Shown: positions 44,971 to 54,158 of the stretch, in pieces
Layout of the letters: each line of letters starts with the position of its first letter
Position numbering within the stretch: position 1 is the first letter of the stretch
Assembly: GCA_963746465.1 (NCBI GenBank)
Contig: CAVVAY010000002.1
Location: forward strand, 135,174-199,173
DNA: 64,000 nucleotides
Direction: 5' to 3'
Origin: CAVVAY01 sp963746465
GTDB taxonomy: Bacteria > Actinomycetota > Actinomycetes > JACCUZ01
Position numbers and translations under genes: made by a program
Notes under the pieces: model-generated
Seen by the model: only the letters and a program-made list of their open reading frames with translations
Database searches by the model: none
Told to the model about the DNA's origin: nothing

Positions 44971-45975
44971 TCAGCCGCTGGTGAAGGCCGCGTCGAAGGC
45001 CGCGGCGGGCGGGTCGAAGGCCAGCCGGCGGACGAACTCCAGCGCCTCGGGGGCGCCGAGCAGGCGGTCCATCCCGGCGTCCTCCCACTCGATCGAGATC
45101 GGGCCGTCGTACCCGATGGTGTTGAGCATCCGGAAGCAGGCCTCCCACGGGACGTCGCCGTGCCCGGTGGACACGAAGTCCCAGCCGCGCCGCGGGTCGG
45201 CCCAGGCCAGGTGCGACCCCATCCGGCCGTTGCGACCGTTGCCCACCTGACGCTTCGCGTCCTTGCAGTCGACGTGGTAGATCCGGTCCTTGAAGTCCCA
45301 GAGGAAGCCGACCGGGTCGAGGTCCTGCCAGACGAAGTGGCTGGGGTCCCAGTTGAGCCCGAAAGCCGGCCGGTGGTCGACCGCCTCCATCGCGCGCACG
45401 GTGGTCCAGTAGTCGTAGGCGATCTCACTGGGGTGCACCTCGTGGGCGAACCGGACACCCTGCTCGTCGAACACGTCGAGGATCGGGTTCCAGCGGTCGG
45501 CGAAGTCCTGGTAGCCGGCCTCGATCATCGAGGTCGGGACCGGCGGGAACATCGCCACGGTCTTCCAGATCCTCGAACCGGTGAACCCGACGACGGTGTC
45601 GACGCCGAGCCTCTTCGCCGCGCGCGCCGTCGTCTTCATCTCCTCGGCCGCGCGCTGCCGCACGCCCTCCGGGTCGCCGTCGCCCCACACCCGGTCCGAC
45701 AGGATGCCGCGGTGCCGCTCGTCGATCGGGTCGTCGCACACCGCCTGCCCGGTGAGGTGGTTGGAGATCGCGAACACCTTCAGGTCGTGCTTGGCCAACA
45801 TGTCCAGCTTGTCCTTGACGTAGCCGTCGTCATCCGCGGCGGCCACGACGTCGAGGTGATCGCCCCAGCAGGCGATCTCGAGGCCGTCGTACCCCCAGTC
45901 CGAGGCGAGGCGGCACATCTCGGCGAAGGGCAGGTCGGCCCACTGGCCGGTGAACAGGGTGATCGGTCGCGTCAT
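44971..45975 (-). CDS. Sugar phosphate isomerase/epimerase-family protein
   Basis: A 334-residue cytosolic TIM-barrel enzyme. Metal-site features include GYDGLEIACWGDH, HEVHPSEIAYDYWTTVRAM, GLNWDPSHFVWQ, YHVDCKDAKR and ISIEWEDAGMD, matching the IolE/AP-endonuclease-2 superfamily. No signal peptide. It sits between two hairpins, after the Gfo/Idh dehydrogenase gene. By analogy with other Gfo/Idh plus TIM-barrel pairs it may eliminate, isomerise or epimerise a keto-sugar made by the dehydrogenase. Confidence 0.9.
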   Translation of the reverse strand: MTRPITLFTGQWADLPFAEMCRLASDWGYDGLEIACWGDHLDVVAAADDDGYVKDKLDMLAKHDLKVFAISNHLTGQAVCDDPIDERHRGILSDRVWGDGDPEGVRQRAAEEMKTTARAAKRLGVDTVVGFTGSRIWKTVAMFPPVPTSMIEAGYQDFADRWNPILDVFDEQGVRFAHEVHPSEIAYDYWTTVRAMEAVDHRPAFGLNWDPSHFVWQDLDPVGFLWDFKDRIYHVDCKDAKRQVGNGRNGRMGSHLAWADPRRGWDFVSTGHGDVPWEACFRMLNTIGYDGPISIEWEDAGMDRLLGAPEALEFVRRLAFDPPAAAFDAAFTSG

Positions 45976-46032
45976 GTCCTCATGCTCCTACTCGCTGCGC
46001 GGTGCGTCCGCGATCCGCATACTCGAAAGGGC

Positions 46033-46067
46033 GGTGGGGGCGCCCCATGCGGGGAGGCGCCCCCACC
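46033..46067 (-). terminator. Hairpin terminator after the Gfo/Idh gene
   Basis: GGTGGGGGCGCC (46033-46044) pairs with GGCGCCCCCACC (46056-46067) in a perfect 12-bp stem, 44-78 nt after the dehydrogenase stop. It may partly end the transporter transcript before the isomerase genes. Confidence 0.75.
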
Positions 46068-46110
46068 AGCTCGGAGGGCAGCCGCGGTTCCGGCGACTGC
46101 TGCCACGCGG

Positions 46111-47340
46111 CTAGGCCGGCTGCTGCGCGACGCTCAGGTCGGCCGGTTTCCCCGCGCCGTCCTGCACGATGACGTTCTCCCAACCGCTGTCGTGCGCCGC
46201 TGAGCGCTCGACAGCTGCCAGGACACGTTGCACCTGGAGCCCGTCGGCGAACGACGGGGACGGGGTCTGTCCCGTGCCGATGGCCTGGACCAGGTCGACC
46301 ACCTCGTGGGTGAAGGTGTGCTCGTAACCCAGACCATGACCGGGCGGCCACCAAGCCTTCAGGTACGGGTGCCTGGGCTCGGTGACCAGGATCCGCCGGA
46401 ACCCCGCGGTCTCGGCATCCTCGGTGTGGTCGTGGAACTGCAGCTCGTTCATCGCCTCGAAGTCGAACGCGATGCTGCCTTCGCTCCCGTTGACCTCCAG
46501 CCGCATCGCGTTCTTGCGACCGGACGCGAACCGGGTGGCCTCGAACGAGCCGATCGCCCCAGACGCGAATCGCGCGAGGAACAGCGCGGCGTCGTCGACG
46601 GTGACCTCGCCGGTGCCCGCGCCGCCGGATGCGGCCAGCCCGGACGACGCCTCCGGCAGCGGCCGCTGCCTGATGAACGTCTCGGTGAGACCGGTCACGC
46701 CGGTGATGGCCGCGCCGACGACGAACTGCGCCGCGTCGATGATGTGCGCGCCGATGTCCCCGAGGGCACCGGAGCCCGCGCGGTCCTTCTGCAGCCGCCA
46801 CACCAACGGGAACGACGGGTCGACGATCCAGTCCTGCAGGTACTGCGCCCGGACGTGCCGGACGGTGCCGACCCGCCCCTCCTGGACCAGCCGGCGGGCC
46901 AGCGCGAGGGCCGGCACCCGGCGGTAGTTGAAGGCGACCATCGAACGGACGCCGCGCGCCTCGGCCGCCTCGGCCGCCTCGACCATCGCCTCCGCCTCTT
47001 CCACCGAGTTGGCCAGCGGCTTCTCGCACAGCACGTGCTTGCCGGCCTCCAGAGCGGCGATGGCGATCGCGGCATGGGTGTCGCCAGGGGTGCAGATGTC
47101 GACCAGCTGGACGTCGTCCCGCGTGAGCAGACGATGCCAGTCGGTCTCCACCGATGCCCAGCCCATCCGCTCGGCTGCAGCTGCCGTGGCCGCCGGGTCA
47201 CGACCGCAGAGCGCGGTCATCGCCGGGGCGCACGGCAGGTCGAAGAACCGACCTGCCGTGCGCCAGGCCTGCGAGTGGACCGCTCCCATGAAGGCGTACC
47301 CGACCATCCCCACCCCGATGGTGGGAGTGCTGTCGGTCAT
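46111..47340 (-). CDS. Gfo/Idh/MocA-family oxidoreductase
   Basis: A 409-residue NAD(P)-dependent sugar dehydrogenase. The N-terminal Rossmann domain has GMVGYAFMGAVHSQAW, then VDICTPGDTH and the catalytic-Lys motif CEKPLANS. A C-terminal alpha/beta domain (from about 150) contains GDIGAHIIDAAQFV with the conserved Asp/His pair. Such enzymes oxidise sugar or inositol hydroxyls, often at C3. It follows the ABC transporter genes and precedes the isomerase, indicating catabolism of the imported sugar. Confidence 0.92.
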   Translation of the reverse strand: MTDSTPTIGVGMVGYAFMGAVHSQAWRTAGRFFDLPCAPAMTALCGRDPAATAAAAERMGWASVETDWHRLLTRDDVQLVDICTPGDTHAAIAIAALEAGKHVLCEKPLANSVEEAEAMVEAAEAAEARGVRSMVAFNYRRVPALALARRLVQEGRVGTVRHVRAQYLQDWIVDPSFPLVWRLQKDRAGSGALGDIGAHIIDAAQFVVGAAITGVTGLTETFIRQRPLPEASSGLAASGGAGTGEVTVDDAALFLARFASGAIGSFEATRFASGRKNAMRLEVNGSEGSIAFDFEAMNELQFHDHTEDAETAGFRRILVTEPRHPYLKAWWPPGHGLGYEHTFTHEVVDLVQAIGTGQTPSPSFADGLQVQRVLAAVERSAAHDSGWENVIVQDGAGKPADLSVAQQPA

Positions 47341-47380
47341 TGCGTTCCCTTCTTGCCCGGTCCGTGCAGGGGACGATCGA

Positions 47381-48442
47381 TCAGGACTGGAAGCAGAGCG
47401 GGCGGTACTCCTCGAGGTTGTCCTTGTTCACCACCGGGGCGTTGAGGACCACGCGCTTCGGAACCTCGACCTGGGCGAGGTCGGACATCCCCTTGCCCTG
47501 GGCGATCAACCGGGCCAGCTTGATGCCGTCCGCAGCCTGGGTCGGCGGGTAGATCACGGTGGCCTCCATCTCGCCGTCCTCGATCCACTGCATCGCGTTG
47601 CACGAGCCGGCACCGCCGATGAAGGCGAACTCGTCACGGTTGGCGTTGTCGAAGGCTGCCTTGACGCCGACGCCCTGGTCGTCGTCGTGGTTCCAGATGA
47701 TGTCGATCTTCGGTGCGGCCTGCAGCAGGTTGGACGCCTGCTCCTCGCCGGACTCGACCGTGAACTCGGCGGCCACCCGGTTGTCGACCGTCTCGCCGCA
47801 CGTCTTCAGCGCGTCGGCGAAGCCCTTCGACCGGTCCTGCGTCAGCGGCAGCGAGTCGAGGCCTGCGATCTCGGCGATGACCGGGTTGGTGAGGTTCTTG
47901 CTCTCCTTGAGCGAGCAGGCGTAGGTGCCGGCCGAGACACCCATGCCGTAGTTGTCGCCCAGCACCGTGGCGCGGGCCGCGAACGGTGAGGAGAACTCAC
48001 GGTCGACGTTGATGACCGGGATGCCCGCCTCCATGGCCTTGATCGCGACGTCGGTGAGGGCAGCGCCGTCGGTCGGCAGCAGCACGATCGCGTCGACCTT
48101 GTCGTTGATGAAGGTCTCGACCTGGCTGATCTGCAGGTTGGCGTCGTTGGTGCCCTCGGCCTGCTTGAAGTCGATGTCCTCGTACTTCTCGGCCTCGGCC
48201 TTGGCGGAGGAGTTGATGGCGGCCAGCCAGCCGTGATCAGCCTGCGGGCCGGAGAAGCCGATGACCACCGTGTCACCGGCGGCGTCGTTGTCGCTGGCGG
48301 CCTTGGTGTCGCTGCTGGGCTTGCTGTCGGCGGAGGGCTCGGGGTCGTTGCTGGTGCAGCCCACGAGCACCGCCGTGGTCGCCAGCAGAGCTCCGCTGGC
48401 CATGAGAATCCGCTTCAGCGGAGTGGTGGGACGCACGGACAT
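47381..48442 (-). CDS. Sugar ABC transporter substrate-binding lipoprotein (RbsB type)
   Basis: A 353-residue periplasmic-binding protein. The lipoprotein signal ends TAVLVGCTSN with lipobox Cys near 29, followed by a Ser/Asp-rich linker. The ribose-type core has IGFSGPQADHGWLAAINSSAK, FINDKVDAIVLLPTDG, IPVINVDREF and IIWNHDDDQGVGVKAA. It delivers a sugar or polyol to the permease encoded next. ATG 48442 begins the signal sequence. Confidence 0.92.
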   Translation of the reverse strand: MSVRPTTPLKRILMASGALLATTAVLVGCTSNDPEPSADSKPSSDTKAASDNDAAGDTVVIGFSGPQADHGWLAAINSSAKAEAEKYEDIDFKQAEGTNDANLQISQVETFINDKVDAIVLLPTDGAALTDVAIKAMEAGIPVINVDREFSSPFAARATVLGDNYGMGVSAGTYACSLKESKNLTNPVIAEIAGLDSLPLTQDRSKGFADALKTCGETVDNRVAAEFTVESGEEQASNLLQAAPKIDIIWNHDDDQGVGVKAAFDNANRDEFAFIGGAGSCNAMQWIEDGEMEATVIYPPTQAADGIKLARLIAQGKGMSDLAQVEVPKRVVLNAPVVNKDNLEEYRPLCFQS

Positions 48443-48498
48443 GTACTTCTCCTTCAGGGTGTGGTCCGGCCGGGCGGCCGGTTCTCGCGAGGTGGGAG

Positions 48499-49560
48499 TC
48501 ATGGGTTGCGGGCGGCGACGCGTTGCTGGAGAAGGACGGCGACGATGATGATCACGCCGGTCGCCACCGCCTGGGTGGAGGTGTCCTTGTTGTTCAACGT
48601 GAAGATGTTGGTCAGGGTCCGGAAGATCAGGACGCCGAGCACGGTGCCGACGATGGTGCCGCGACCGCCGGTGAGCAGGGTGCCGCCGATGACGACAGCG
48701 GCGATCGACTCGAGCTCGTAGCCGCCGCCGTGCGTCGAGCTCCCGGTGGTCGTCCTGGCCATGATCATCACTGCGGCCAACCCGCAGGCCAGCCCGAGCA
48801 GCACGTAGAGCAGGGCGGTGTGCCGGCGTACGTCGATGCCGGCCAGCCGGGCCGCCTCCGCGTTGCCGCCGACGGCCAGGGTCCGCCTCCCGAACGTGGT
48901 CCGGTTGAGCAGCACCCAGCCGCCGATCGCCGCCAGCGCGAAGATGATGACGAGGACCGGCACTCCGAGGACGTCGCCACCGAAGAAGGACACGAAGTCG
49001 CGGTTGGAGACGATCTGGGTCTTGCGGTCGGAGATGATCTCCGCCAGACCCCGGGCGGACGCCAGCATCGCCAGCGTCACCACGAAGGCCGCGATCCTGC
49101 CGTAGGCGATGAGCAACCCGTTGACGAGCCCGCAGCCGCCGCCCACCGCGAGGGCGACGAGCACCATCACGATCCAGTGCGTGTCCTCAGCCATGGTCTG
49201 CGTCGACAGGGTCGTGGCCCAGACCGAGGCCAAGGCGACGATCGCCCCCACCGACAGGTCGATGCCGCCGCCGGTGATGACGAAGGTCATGCCGATGCTC
49301 ACGACACCGATGACCGAGGCCAGGCGGAGGATCGTCAGCATGTTGTCGACGCTGAGGAAGCGGTCGCCCGCGGTCGCCCCGCCGACGATGACCAGGATGA
49401 CGAGGGCGATCACCAGGCCGAGGTTGCGCCCGACCGAGCTGTCCATGACCCGGGCGAACTGCGAGCGGGGGTCCGCCGTCTCGACCGCCGCGGCCTCCAC
49501 GCGCCCGTGCTCGTCCGGGGGCGGGACGACCGCGGACGACGGAGTCTTCTGGTCGCTCAT
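48499..49560 (-). CDS. Sugar ABC transporter permease (RbsC type)
   Basis: A 353-residue BPD_transp_2 permease. After a soluble start come 8-10 TM helices with the family motifs GMTFVITGGGIDLSVGAIVAL, VTLAMLASARGLAEI and AAVVIGGTLLTGGRGTIVGT. It forms the channel for the Rbs-type importer. Its start overlaps the end of the ATPase gene by 4 bp. Confidence 0.94.
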   Translation of the reverse strand: MSDQKTPSSAVVPPPDEHGRVEAAAVETADPRSQFARVMDSSVGRNLGLVIALVILVIVGGATAGDRFLSVDNMLTILRLASVIGVVSIGMTFVITGGGIDLSVGAIVALASVWATTLSTQTMAEDTHWIVMVLVALAVGGGCGLVNGLLIAYGRIAAFVVTLAMLASARGLAEIISDRKTQIVSNRDFVSFFGGDVLGVPVLVIIFALAAIGGWVLLNRTTFGRRTLAVGGNAEAARLAGIDVRRHTALLYVLLGLACGLAAVMIMARTTTGSSTHGGGYELESIAAVVIGGTLLTGGRGTIVGTVLGVLIFRTLTNIFTLNNKDTSTQAVATGVIIIVAVLLQQRVAARNP

Positions 49561-51077
49561 GCGACACGTCCTTCCATGACCAGGTCGAGGACCCGGTGCT
49601 CGTCGATGCCTGCCGCCGGGCCCTCGTGCACGATCCGGCCCTCGCTGATGACCAGCACGCGGTCCGCGAGGCCGAGGACCTCGGGCACCTCGCTGGACAC
49701 CACGACGACGGCAACACCCTCGTCAGCGAGCCGGCGGATCAGGGCGTAGATCTCGCTGCGGGCGCCGACGTCGACGCCGCGAGTCGGTTCGTCGAGCAGC
49801 AGCACCCGACAGCCGCGCAGCAGCCACCGCGCCAGCACGACCTTCTGCTGGTTGCCACCGGACAGCGTGCGCACCGCCCGCTCCACGCCCGCGGGCCGGA
49901 CGTCCAGAGACTCCGCCTGCTGCTTGGCCGCCGCGTGCTCGTCGCCACGCCGGACGAACCCGGACCGGGCGAAGCGACGCAGGCTGGCCAGGCTGATGTT
50001 GCGGGTGACCGACTGGTCGAGCAGCAGGCCTTGGCTCTTGCGCTCCTCCGGTGCCAGCCCGACCCCGGCGCCGACCGCAACTCGCACCGACCCCCTGCGC
50101 ATGGCCTTGCCGTCGACCGTGACCCGGCCGGCAGACGCCTTGCGGGCGCCGTAGAGCGTCTCGAGGATCTCCGAACGTCCGGAGCCGACCAGGCCGGCCA
50201 GCCCGACGATCTCGCCGGCCCGGACGGTGAACGTCACGTCGGTGAACTCGCCGATGCGGGACAGGCCCTCGACCTGAAGCACCGGCTCGCCGAGCGTCGC
50301 GGAGTCGTCCTGCTCCGGGAACACGAACTCGATGGACCGCCCGGTCATCAGCCGGATCAGCTCCGCCGTGGGGGTGTCGGCCACCGGGAGGCTGGTGGCC
50401 ACCGTGCGGCCGTCCTTCAGGACGGTGACCCGGTCGCCGATCTCGCGGATCTCCTCGAGGCGGTGCGAGATGTAGACGACGGCGACCCCTTCGCCGGTCA
50501 GGTCGCGGATGACGCGGAACAGGTTCTCGACCTCGCCGCCGTCCAGGACCGCAGACGGCTCGTCCATCACGATCAGGCGGGCGTCGTGCGACAGGGCCCG
50601 GGCCATGCTGACGATCTGCTTGCCGGCTGCGGAGAGCCGGCCGACCTCACGACCGGGCGGGATGTCGGCATGACCCAGCCGGCGCAGCAGGTCCCGGGCG
50701 GCGGCGCGCGTCGCTGCCGGTCGGGTGAACCCGGCACTGGTGCCCTCGTGGCCGAGGAAGATGTTCTCCGCGACCGAGAGGCCGTCGACGAGGTCGAGCT
50801 CCTGGTAGATCGTGGCCACGCCGATCTTCATCGCGGCGACCGGGTTGCTGAGCCGCACCGGCTCGCCGCGCCAGGTGATGGTGCCCTCGTCGGGCTGGTG
50901 GGCACCGGCCAGCACCTTGATCAACGTGGACTTGCCGGCGCCGTTCTGCCCGAGGAGTGCGTGCACCTCACCCGGCCGGACGTCGAGGTCGACCCCGTCC
51001 AGCGCACGTACGCCGGGGAACACCTTGACGATGCCGGACATGGTCAGCAGCGGCTGTCCCGCGTGGATCTCAGTCAT
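49557..51077 (-). CDS. Sugar ABC transporter ATP-binding protein (RbsA type, two ATPase domains)
   Basis: A 506-residue double ATPase. Domain 1: Walker A GQNGAGKST, a divergent signature RLSAAGKQIVSMARAL, Walker B LIVMDEPSAVLD. Domain 2: GLVGSGRSE as a degenerate Walker A, LSGGNQQKVVLARWL, LLLDEPTRGVD. That asymmetry is usual for RbsA/MglA. Its start lies 8 bp inside the end of the ROK regulator gene, so the two are coupled. Confidence 0.95.
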   Translation of the reverse strand: MTEIHAGQPLLTMSGIVKVFPGVRALDGVDLDVRPGEVHALLGQNGAGKSTLIKVLAGAHQPDEGTITWRGEPVRLSNPVAAMKIGVATIYQELDLVDGLSVAENIFLGHEGTSAGFTRPAATRAAARDLLRRLGHADIPPGREVGRLSAAGKQIVSMARALSHDARLIVMDEPSAVLDGGEVENLFRVIRDLTGEGVAVVYISHRLEEIREIGDRVTVLKDGRTVATSLPVADTPTAELIRLMTGRSIEFVFPEQDDSATLGEPVLQVEGLSRIGEFTDVTFTVRAGEIVGLAGLVGSGRSEILETLYGARKASAGRVTVDGKAMRRGSVRVAVGAGVGLAPEERKSQGLLLDQSVTRNISLASLRRFARSGFVRRGDEHAAAKQQAESLDVRPAGVERAVRTLSGGNQQKVVLARWLLRGCRVLLLDEPTRGVDVGARSEIYALIRRLADEGVAVVVVSSEVPEVLGLADRVLVISEGRIVHEGPAAGIDEHRVLDLVMEGRVA

Positions 51078-52263
51078 GGGTCAGCACCGTGTCCGAGATC
51101 ATCCGCGCGGCGCCGACGACGCCGGCCTGCGAGCCGAGCTCGGAGAGCACGATCGGAAGGTTCCCGGTGGCCAGCGGCAGCGAGCGGCGGTAGACCACGC
51201 TGCGCAGCTCGGCGAGCAGCGGGTGACCGAGGCCGGCGGCCACCTCGCCCCCGAGCACGACCATGCCCGGGTTGAAGAAGCTGACCAGCCCCGCCAGCAG
51301 CAGACCGAGCCGGTGTCCGCCGTCCCGGACCAGCTCGACGGAAGCGTGATCACCCGACGATGCGGCAGCAGCGACGTCGGCACTGGTCAGGCGGCCGGCC
51401 GCGGCGAGCCGCTCGGCGAGCATGTCGGACCGCCCCGCTCGCGCTGCCTCCGTGGCGTCCCTCGCCAAGGCCGCGCCGCTGAAGTGGGCCTCGAGGCAGC
51501 CGACGTTGCCGCAGGTGCAGACCGGTCCCTCGTCGTCGACCCGGATGTGGCCGATGTCGCCGGCGCTGCCGCTGGCACCGCGATAGACCTGCCCGTCGAC
51601 GATGATGCCGCAGCCGACGCCGGTGCCGATCTTGACGAACAGCAGGTCGTCGACGGTGCGGGCCAGACCGGCGTGCATCTCGCCCAGCGCCATGATGTTC
51701 ACGTCGTTGTCGACCTGCACCGGGCAGCCGAGGTGCTGGGAGAGCACCGACCTGACCGGGTACTGGTTCCAGCCCGGCATGATCGGCGGTGCCACGGGCA
51801 CGCCGTCCCGGAAGGACACCGGTCCTGGCACTCCGACGCCGGCGCCGTGCAGGTCGACGGCCAGGCCGTCGGCGCGCAGCTTGCCGACGAGGTCCAGCAC
51901 CACCGCAAGAACCGCGTCCGGGCCGTCGCGCACGTCGATCGGCTCGGCCACCTGCCCCAGGACGGTCAGCCTGCCGTCGGTCACCGCCACGTCGACCGAC
52001 GTCGCGCCGATGTCGACGGCGAGGAAGCGCAGCCGCGCGGCGAGACCGACGATGGCCGAGCGACGGCCACCCCGGGAGGCGGCCAGGCCCTGCGACTCGA
52101 CCAGCCCGATCTCGGTCAACCGGTCCAGCTCGACCGCGAGCTTGGACCGGGACAGCTGGACCGCCTCGCCCAGCTCGGCGCGGCTGATCGGCCCGTCGTC
52201 GCGCAGCAGCCGGAGCAGTGCGCTCTGGTGCGCGTTCTCGGGCCGCACGGACACTCGCCTCAC
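51070..52263 (-). CDS. ROK-family transcriptional regulator
   Basis: About 397 residues. An N-terminal winged helix (ALLRLLRDDGPISRAELGEAVQLSRSKL..., residues about 10-70) is joined to a ROK sugar-kinase-like domain with VDIGATSVDVAV, KIGTGVGCGIIVDG and the zinc motif CTCGNVGCLEAH. It probably represses the sugar operon until sugar is bound. GTG 52263 is chosen on spacing from GAGGCGGG; GTG 52254 is the alternative. It is the first gene of the transporter operon. Confidence 0.9.
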   Translation of the reverse strand: MRRVSVRPENAHQSALLRLLRDDGPISRAELGEAVQLSRSKLAVELDRLTEIGLVESQGLAASRGGRRSAIVGLAARLRFLAVDIGATSVDVAVTDGRLTVLGQVAEPIDVRDGPDAVLAVVLDLVGKLRADGLAVDLHGAGVGVPGPVSFRDGVPVAPPIMPGWNQYPVRSVLSQHLGCPVQVDNDVNIMALGEMHAGLARTVDDLLFVKIGTGVGCGIIVDGQVYRGASGSAGDIGHIRVDDEGPVCTCGNVGCLEAHFSGAALARDATEAARAGRSDMLAERLAAAGRLTSADVAAAASSGDHASVELVRDGGHRLGLLLAGLVSFFNPGMVVLGGEVAAGLGHPLLAELRSVVYRRSLPLATGNLPIVLSELGSQAGVVGAARMISDTVLTHD

Positions 52264-52350
52264 GCGACCCGCCTCGCTCTGCCGTTCCTGTGACCTGTGC
52301 CACAGGGACTGGCTGGACCGTAGCGAGTTACGTCGAAGTAAGGAAGAGGT

Positions 52351-52398
52351 TTCGTCGACAAAGTTGAGACTTTTTCCAGAGTTAGGACAAAGTGCTCT
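52351..52398 (-). promoter_or_regulatory. Candidate operator cluster upstream of the ROK regulator
   Basis: TTCGTCGACAAA (52351-52362) is a near palindrome; AAAGT (52360-52364) and ACTTT (52369-52373) form an inverted repeat; and GACAAAGTGC (52386-52395) matches the site before the Tat-exported isomerase gene. The area is AT-richer than its surroundings and 90-135 bp before the regulator start. Confidence 0.5.
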
Positions 52399-53452
52399 AG
52401 TGGTCGGTCGGTTGCCGGGCCGCCACGGCGAGTGCGGCCACGGCGGCGCCACGGGCCCCCGCCATGTCCAGGTGCGGGATCAGCTCCACGGTGGCGACGG
52501 CACGCTGCTCGACCCGCAGGTCGGTCGCCTCGACGATCTTGCCGACGAACCAGTCCCGGAACGAGGGCTCGGCCTCGACCACACCGCCGCCGACGAAGTA
52601 GGCGTGCGGGTCGGTGAAGTTCGCGGCCAGGGTGAACAGCCGGCCGAGGGCGGATGCCTGCTGGGCGAAGACCTTCAGGGCCAGCTCGTCGCCGTCGGCC
52701 GCCAGCCCGCGCACCGACTTCGCCGCGGCCCGCAGCTCCATCGCCGCGAGCGGGTGGTCGGGGTAGCGGGACAGCCAGTAGGGCAGCAGGTTCTTCACGA
52801 TGCCGGTCAGCGACGCGACGCTCTCCACGTCGCCGGCGTTGCCGCAGTTGCACTGCGGGACCGGTTGGTCCGGCTCGAGCAGTCCGGCCATCGGGATCAT
52901 CACGTGGCCGAGCTCACCGGCCATGCCTGCTGCACCGCGCACGACCTGGCCCCGCTCGACGACGCCGCCACCGAGGCCGGTGCCCACGATCGCTGCGACC
53001 GAGGAGCACTGGGTCGAGCGGGTGCCGAAGTGCTCGTGGTGGGCGTACAGGGCGGCGGCGTTGCCGTCGTTGTTGTAGACGACCGGCAGCCCGAGCCTCG
53101 CCTCCAGCGCCCCGCGGACGTCGAAGCCCCACCACTCGGGGTCGGAGAAGTTCGTGGCGCCACGCGAGGAGATCACGCCGTCCGCGCTGGCCGGGCCGGG
53201 GGTGTCCAGCCCGACGGCCCGGACGGCGGACCGATCGATGCCGGTCGTCGCGAGCACCGTCTCCAGCGCCTCGACCATGGCCTCCACCGCGACGGCAGTG
53301 CCTTCCACGACCCGGCTCGGCACCTCGACCAACCGGTCGACCAGGAAGTCGCCGGCCGCGGTCAGGACCGTCGCGTTGTTCGCGGTGCCACCGTTGTCGA
53401 TGCCGACCACGACCCAGGGCGCGGGCGGTGCGGCAGGGCTGGGAGAGGACAT
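52397..53452 (-). CDS. ROK-family sugar kinase
   Basis: A 351-residue ROK kinase without a DNA-binding domain. ATP-site GIDNGGTANNATVL at the start, GLDTPGPAS, YNNDGNAAALYAH with the catalytic Asp region, IVGTGLGGGVV and the zinc-ligand CNCGNAGDVES (one Cys fewer than the classic CxCGxxGCxE). It would phosphorylate glucose or a related hexose. It lies directly upstream of the ROK regulator, separated by the candidate operator cluster. Confidence 0.88.
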   Translation of the reverse strand: MSSPSPAAPPAPWVVVGIDNGGTANNATVLTAAGDFLVDRLVEVPSRVVEGTAVAVEAMVEALETVLATTGIDRSAVRAVGLDTPGPASADGVISSRGATNFSDPEWWGFDVRGALEARLGLPVVYNNDGNAAALYAHHEHFGTRSTQCSSVAAIVGTGLGGGVVERGQVVRGAAGMAGELGHVMIPMAGLLEPDQPVPQCNCGNAGDVESVASLTGIVKNLLPYWLSRYPDHPLAAMELRAAAKSVRGLAADGDELALKVFAQQASALGRLFTLAANFTDPHAYFVGGGVVEAEPSFRDWFVGKIVEATDLRVEQRAVATVELIPHLDMAGARGAAVAALAVAARQPTDH

Positions 53453-53500
53453 GGCGCCAGCGTGGCACGACGCGGGCGCGCGCGGGGGCTCGGCCGGGAG

Positions 53501-53719
53501 CTAGACGGCGATCTTGAGCCGACGCAGGGCCCAGGCCTCGACGTCGTGCATCCGCACCATCAGCCCGGACGGCTCACCGTCGTCCAGCAGCAGCGCGTCC
53601 AGCTCGCCGGACTCGATCGCCGCCACCAGCTCGGCCCGCGGGGTGCCGGTGTAGTCGGCCGCCCCGGCGACGTGCAGCCAGTTGTTGCTGGTGCGCACGA
53701 TCGGCTGGAACGCGGTCAT
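53501..53719 (-). CDS. Small excisionase-like/BldC-type HTH protein
   Basis: A 72-residue protein. The pattern NWLHVAGAADYTGTPRAELVAAIESGELDAL ending in DVEAWALRR resembles MerR-like excisionase-family DNA-binding domains (helix, turn, helix, short wing, helix), although it is divergent. It stands alone between the sugar kinase and the chagasin gene. No mobile-element genes are nearby, so a regulatory role is more likely than excision. Confidence 0.6.
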   Translation of the reverse strand: MTAFQPIVRTSNNWLHVAGAADYTGTPRAELVAAIESGELDALLLDDGEPSGLMVRMHDVEAWALRRLKIAV

Positions 53720-53770
53720 GGTTTCATCATCGGCCTCGCCTGACCCCGACTTGACCCGTCGGCCCTCGCA

Positions 53771-54118
53771 TCACTGCGCCGGCGGATCCACCTGGACGAC
53801 GACCTGACGGGTCTGCGCGGGCGGGGTACCGGCGGGCTCCCAGGGCCGGACGAGGGCCAGCCGCAGCTCATAGCTGCCGGCGCGCTCACCGCGGACGCTC
53901 AGCGTGCGGGAGGCGGGCCCGCCGACATCGGCCGAGGCCGATGGCGGCGCAGCCTCGTCGGCGACGACGGTCAGACCGTCGGGCAGGTCGAGCACGACCC
54001 ACCGGTAACCGGCTCCGGGCAGGTCGCCGAGAGTGAGGGCCACCACCTCGCCCTCGCGCAGCACGATGCTTTGCCCGCGCTCGACCTGCTCTTGGTCCTC
54101 CGGCCGTTGACCGTCCAT
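53771..54118 (-). CDS. Chagasin/I42-family cysteine protease inhibitor
   Basis: A 115-residue beta-rich protein without a signal peptide. The chagasin loops are recognisable: LPGAGYRWVV corresponds to the NPTTGY loop, GGPASRTLSV to the middle loop, and RPWEP to the invariant RPW loop. Such proteins plug the active site of papain-family (C1) peptidases. ATG 54118 is 40 bp from the divergent start of a C1 peptidase gene, which strongly suggests enzyme and inhibitor are partners. Confidence 0.85.
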   Translation of the reverse strand: MDGQRPEDQEQVERGQSIVLREGEVVALTLGDLPGAGYRWVVLDLPDGLTVVADEAAPPSASADVGGPASRTLSVRGERAGSYELRLALVRPWEPAGTPPAQTRQVVVQVDPPAQ

Positions 54119-54158
54119 CGGCTCACTCCTACCGTCGAGGCGTCGAGAGGGGGCGGGG

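Noticed and set aside
53501..53719. Phage or integrative-element excisionase.
   Set aside because: No integrase, attachment-site repeat or tRNA lies nearby; the fold similarity is shared with ordinary small regulators.
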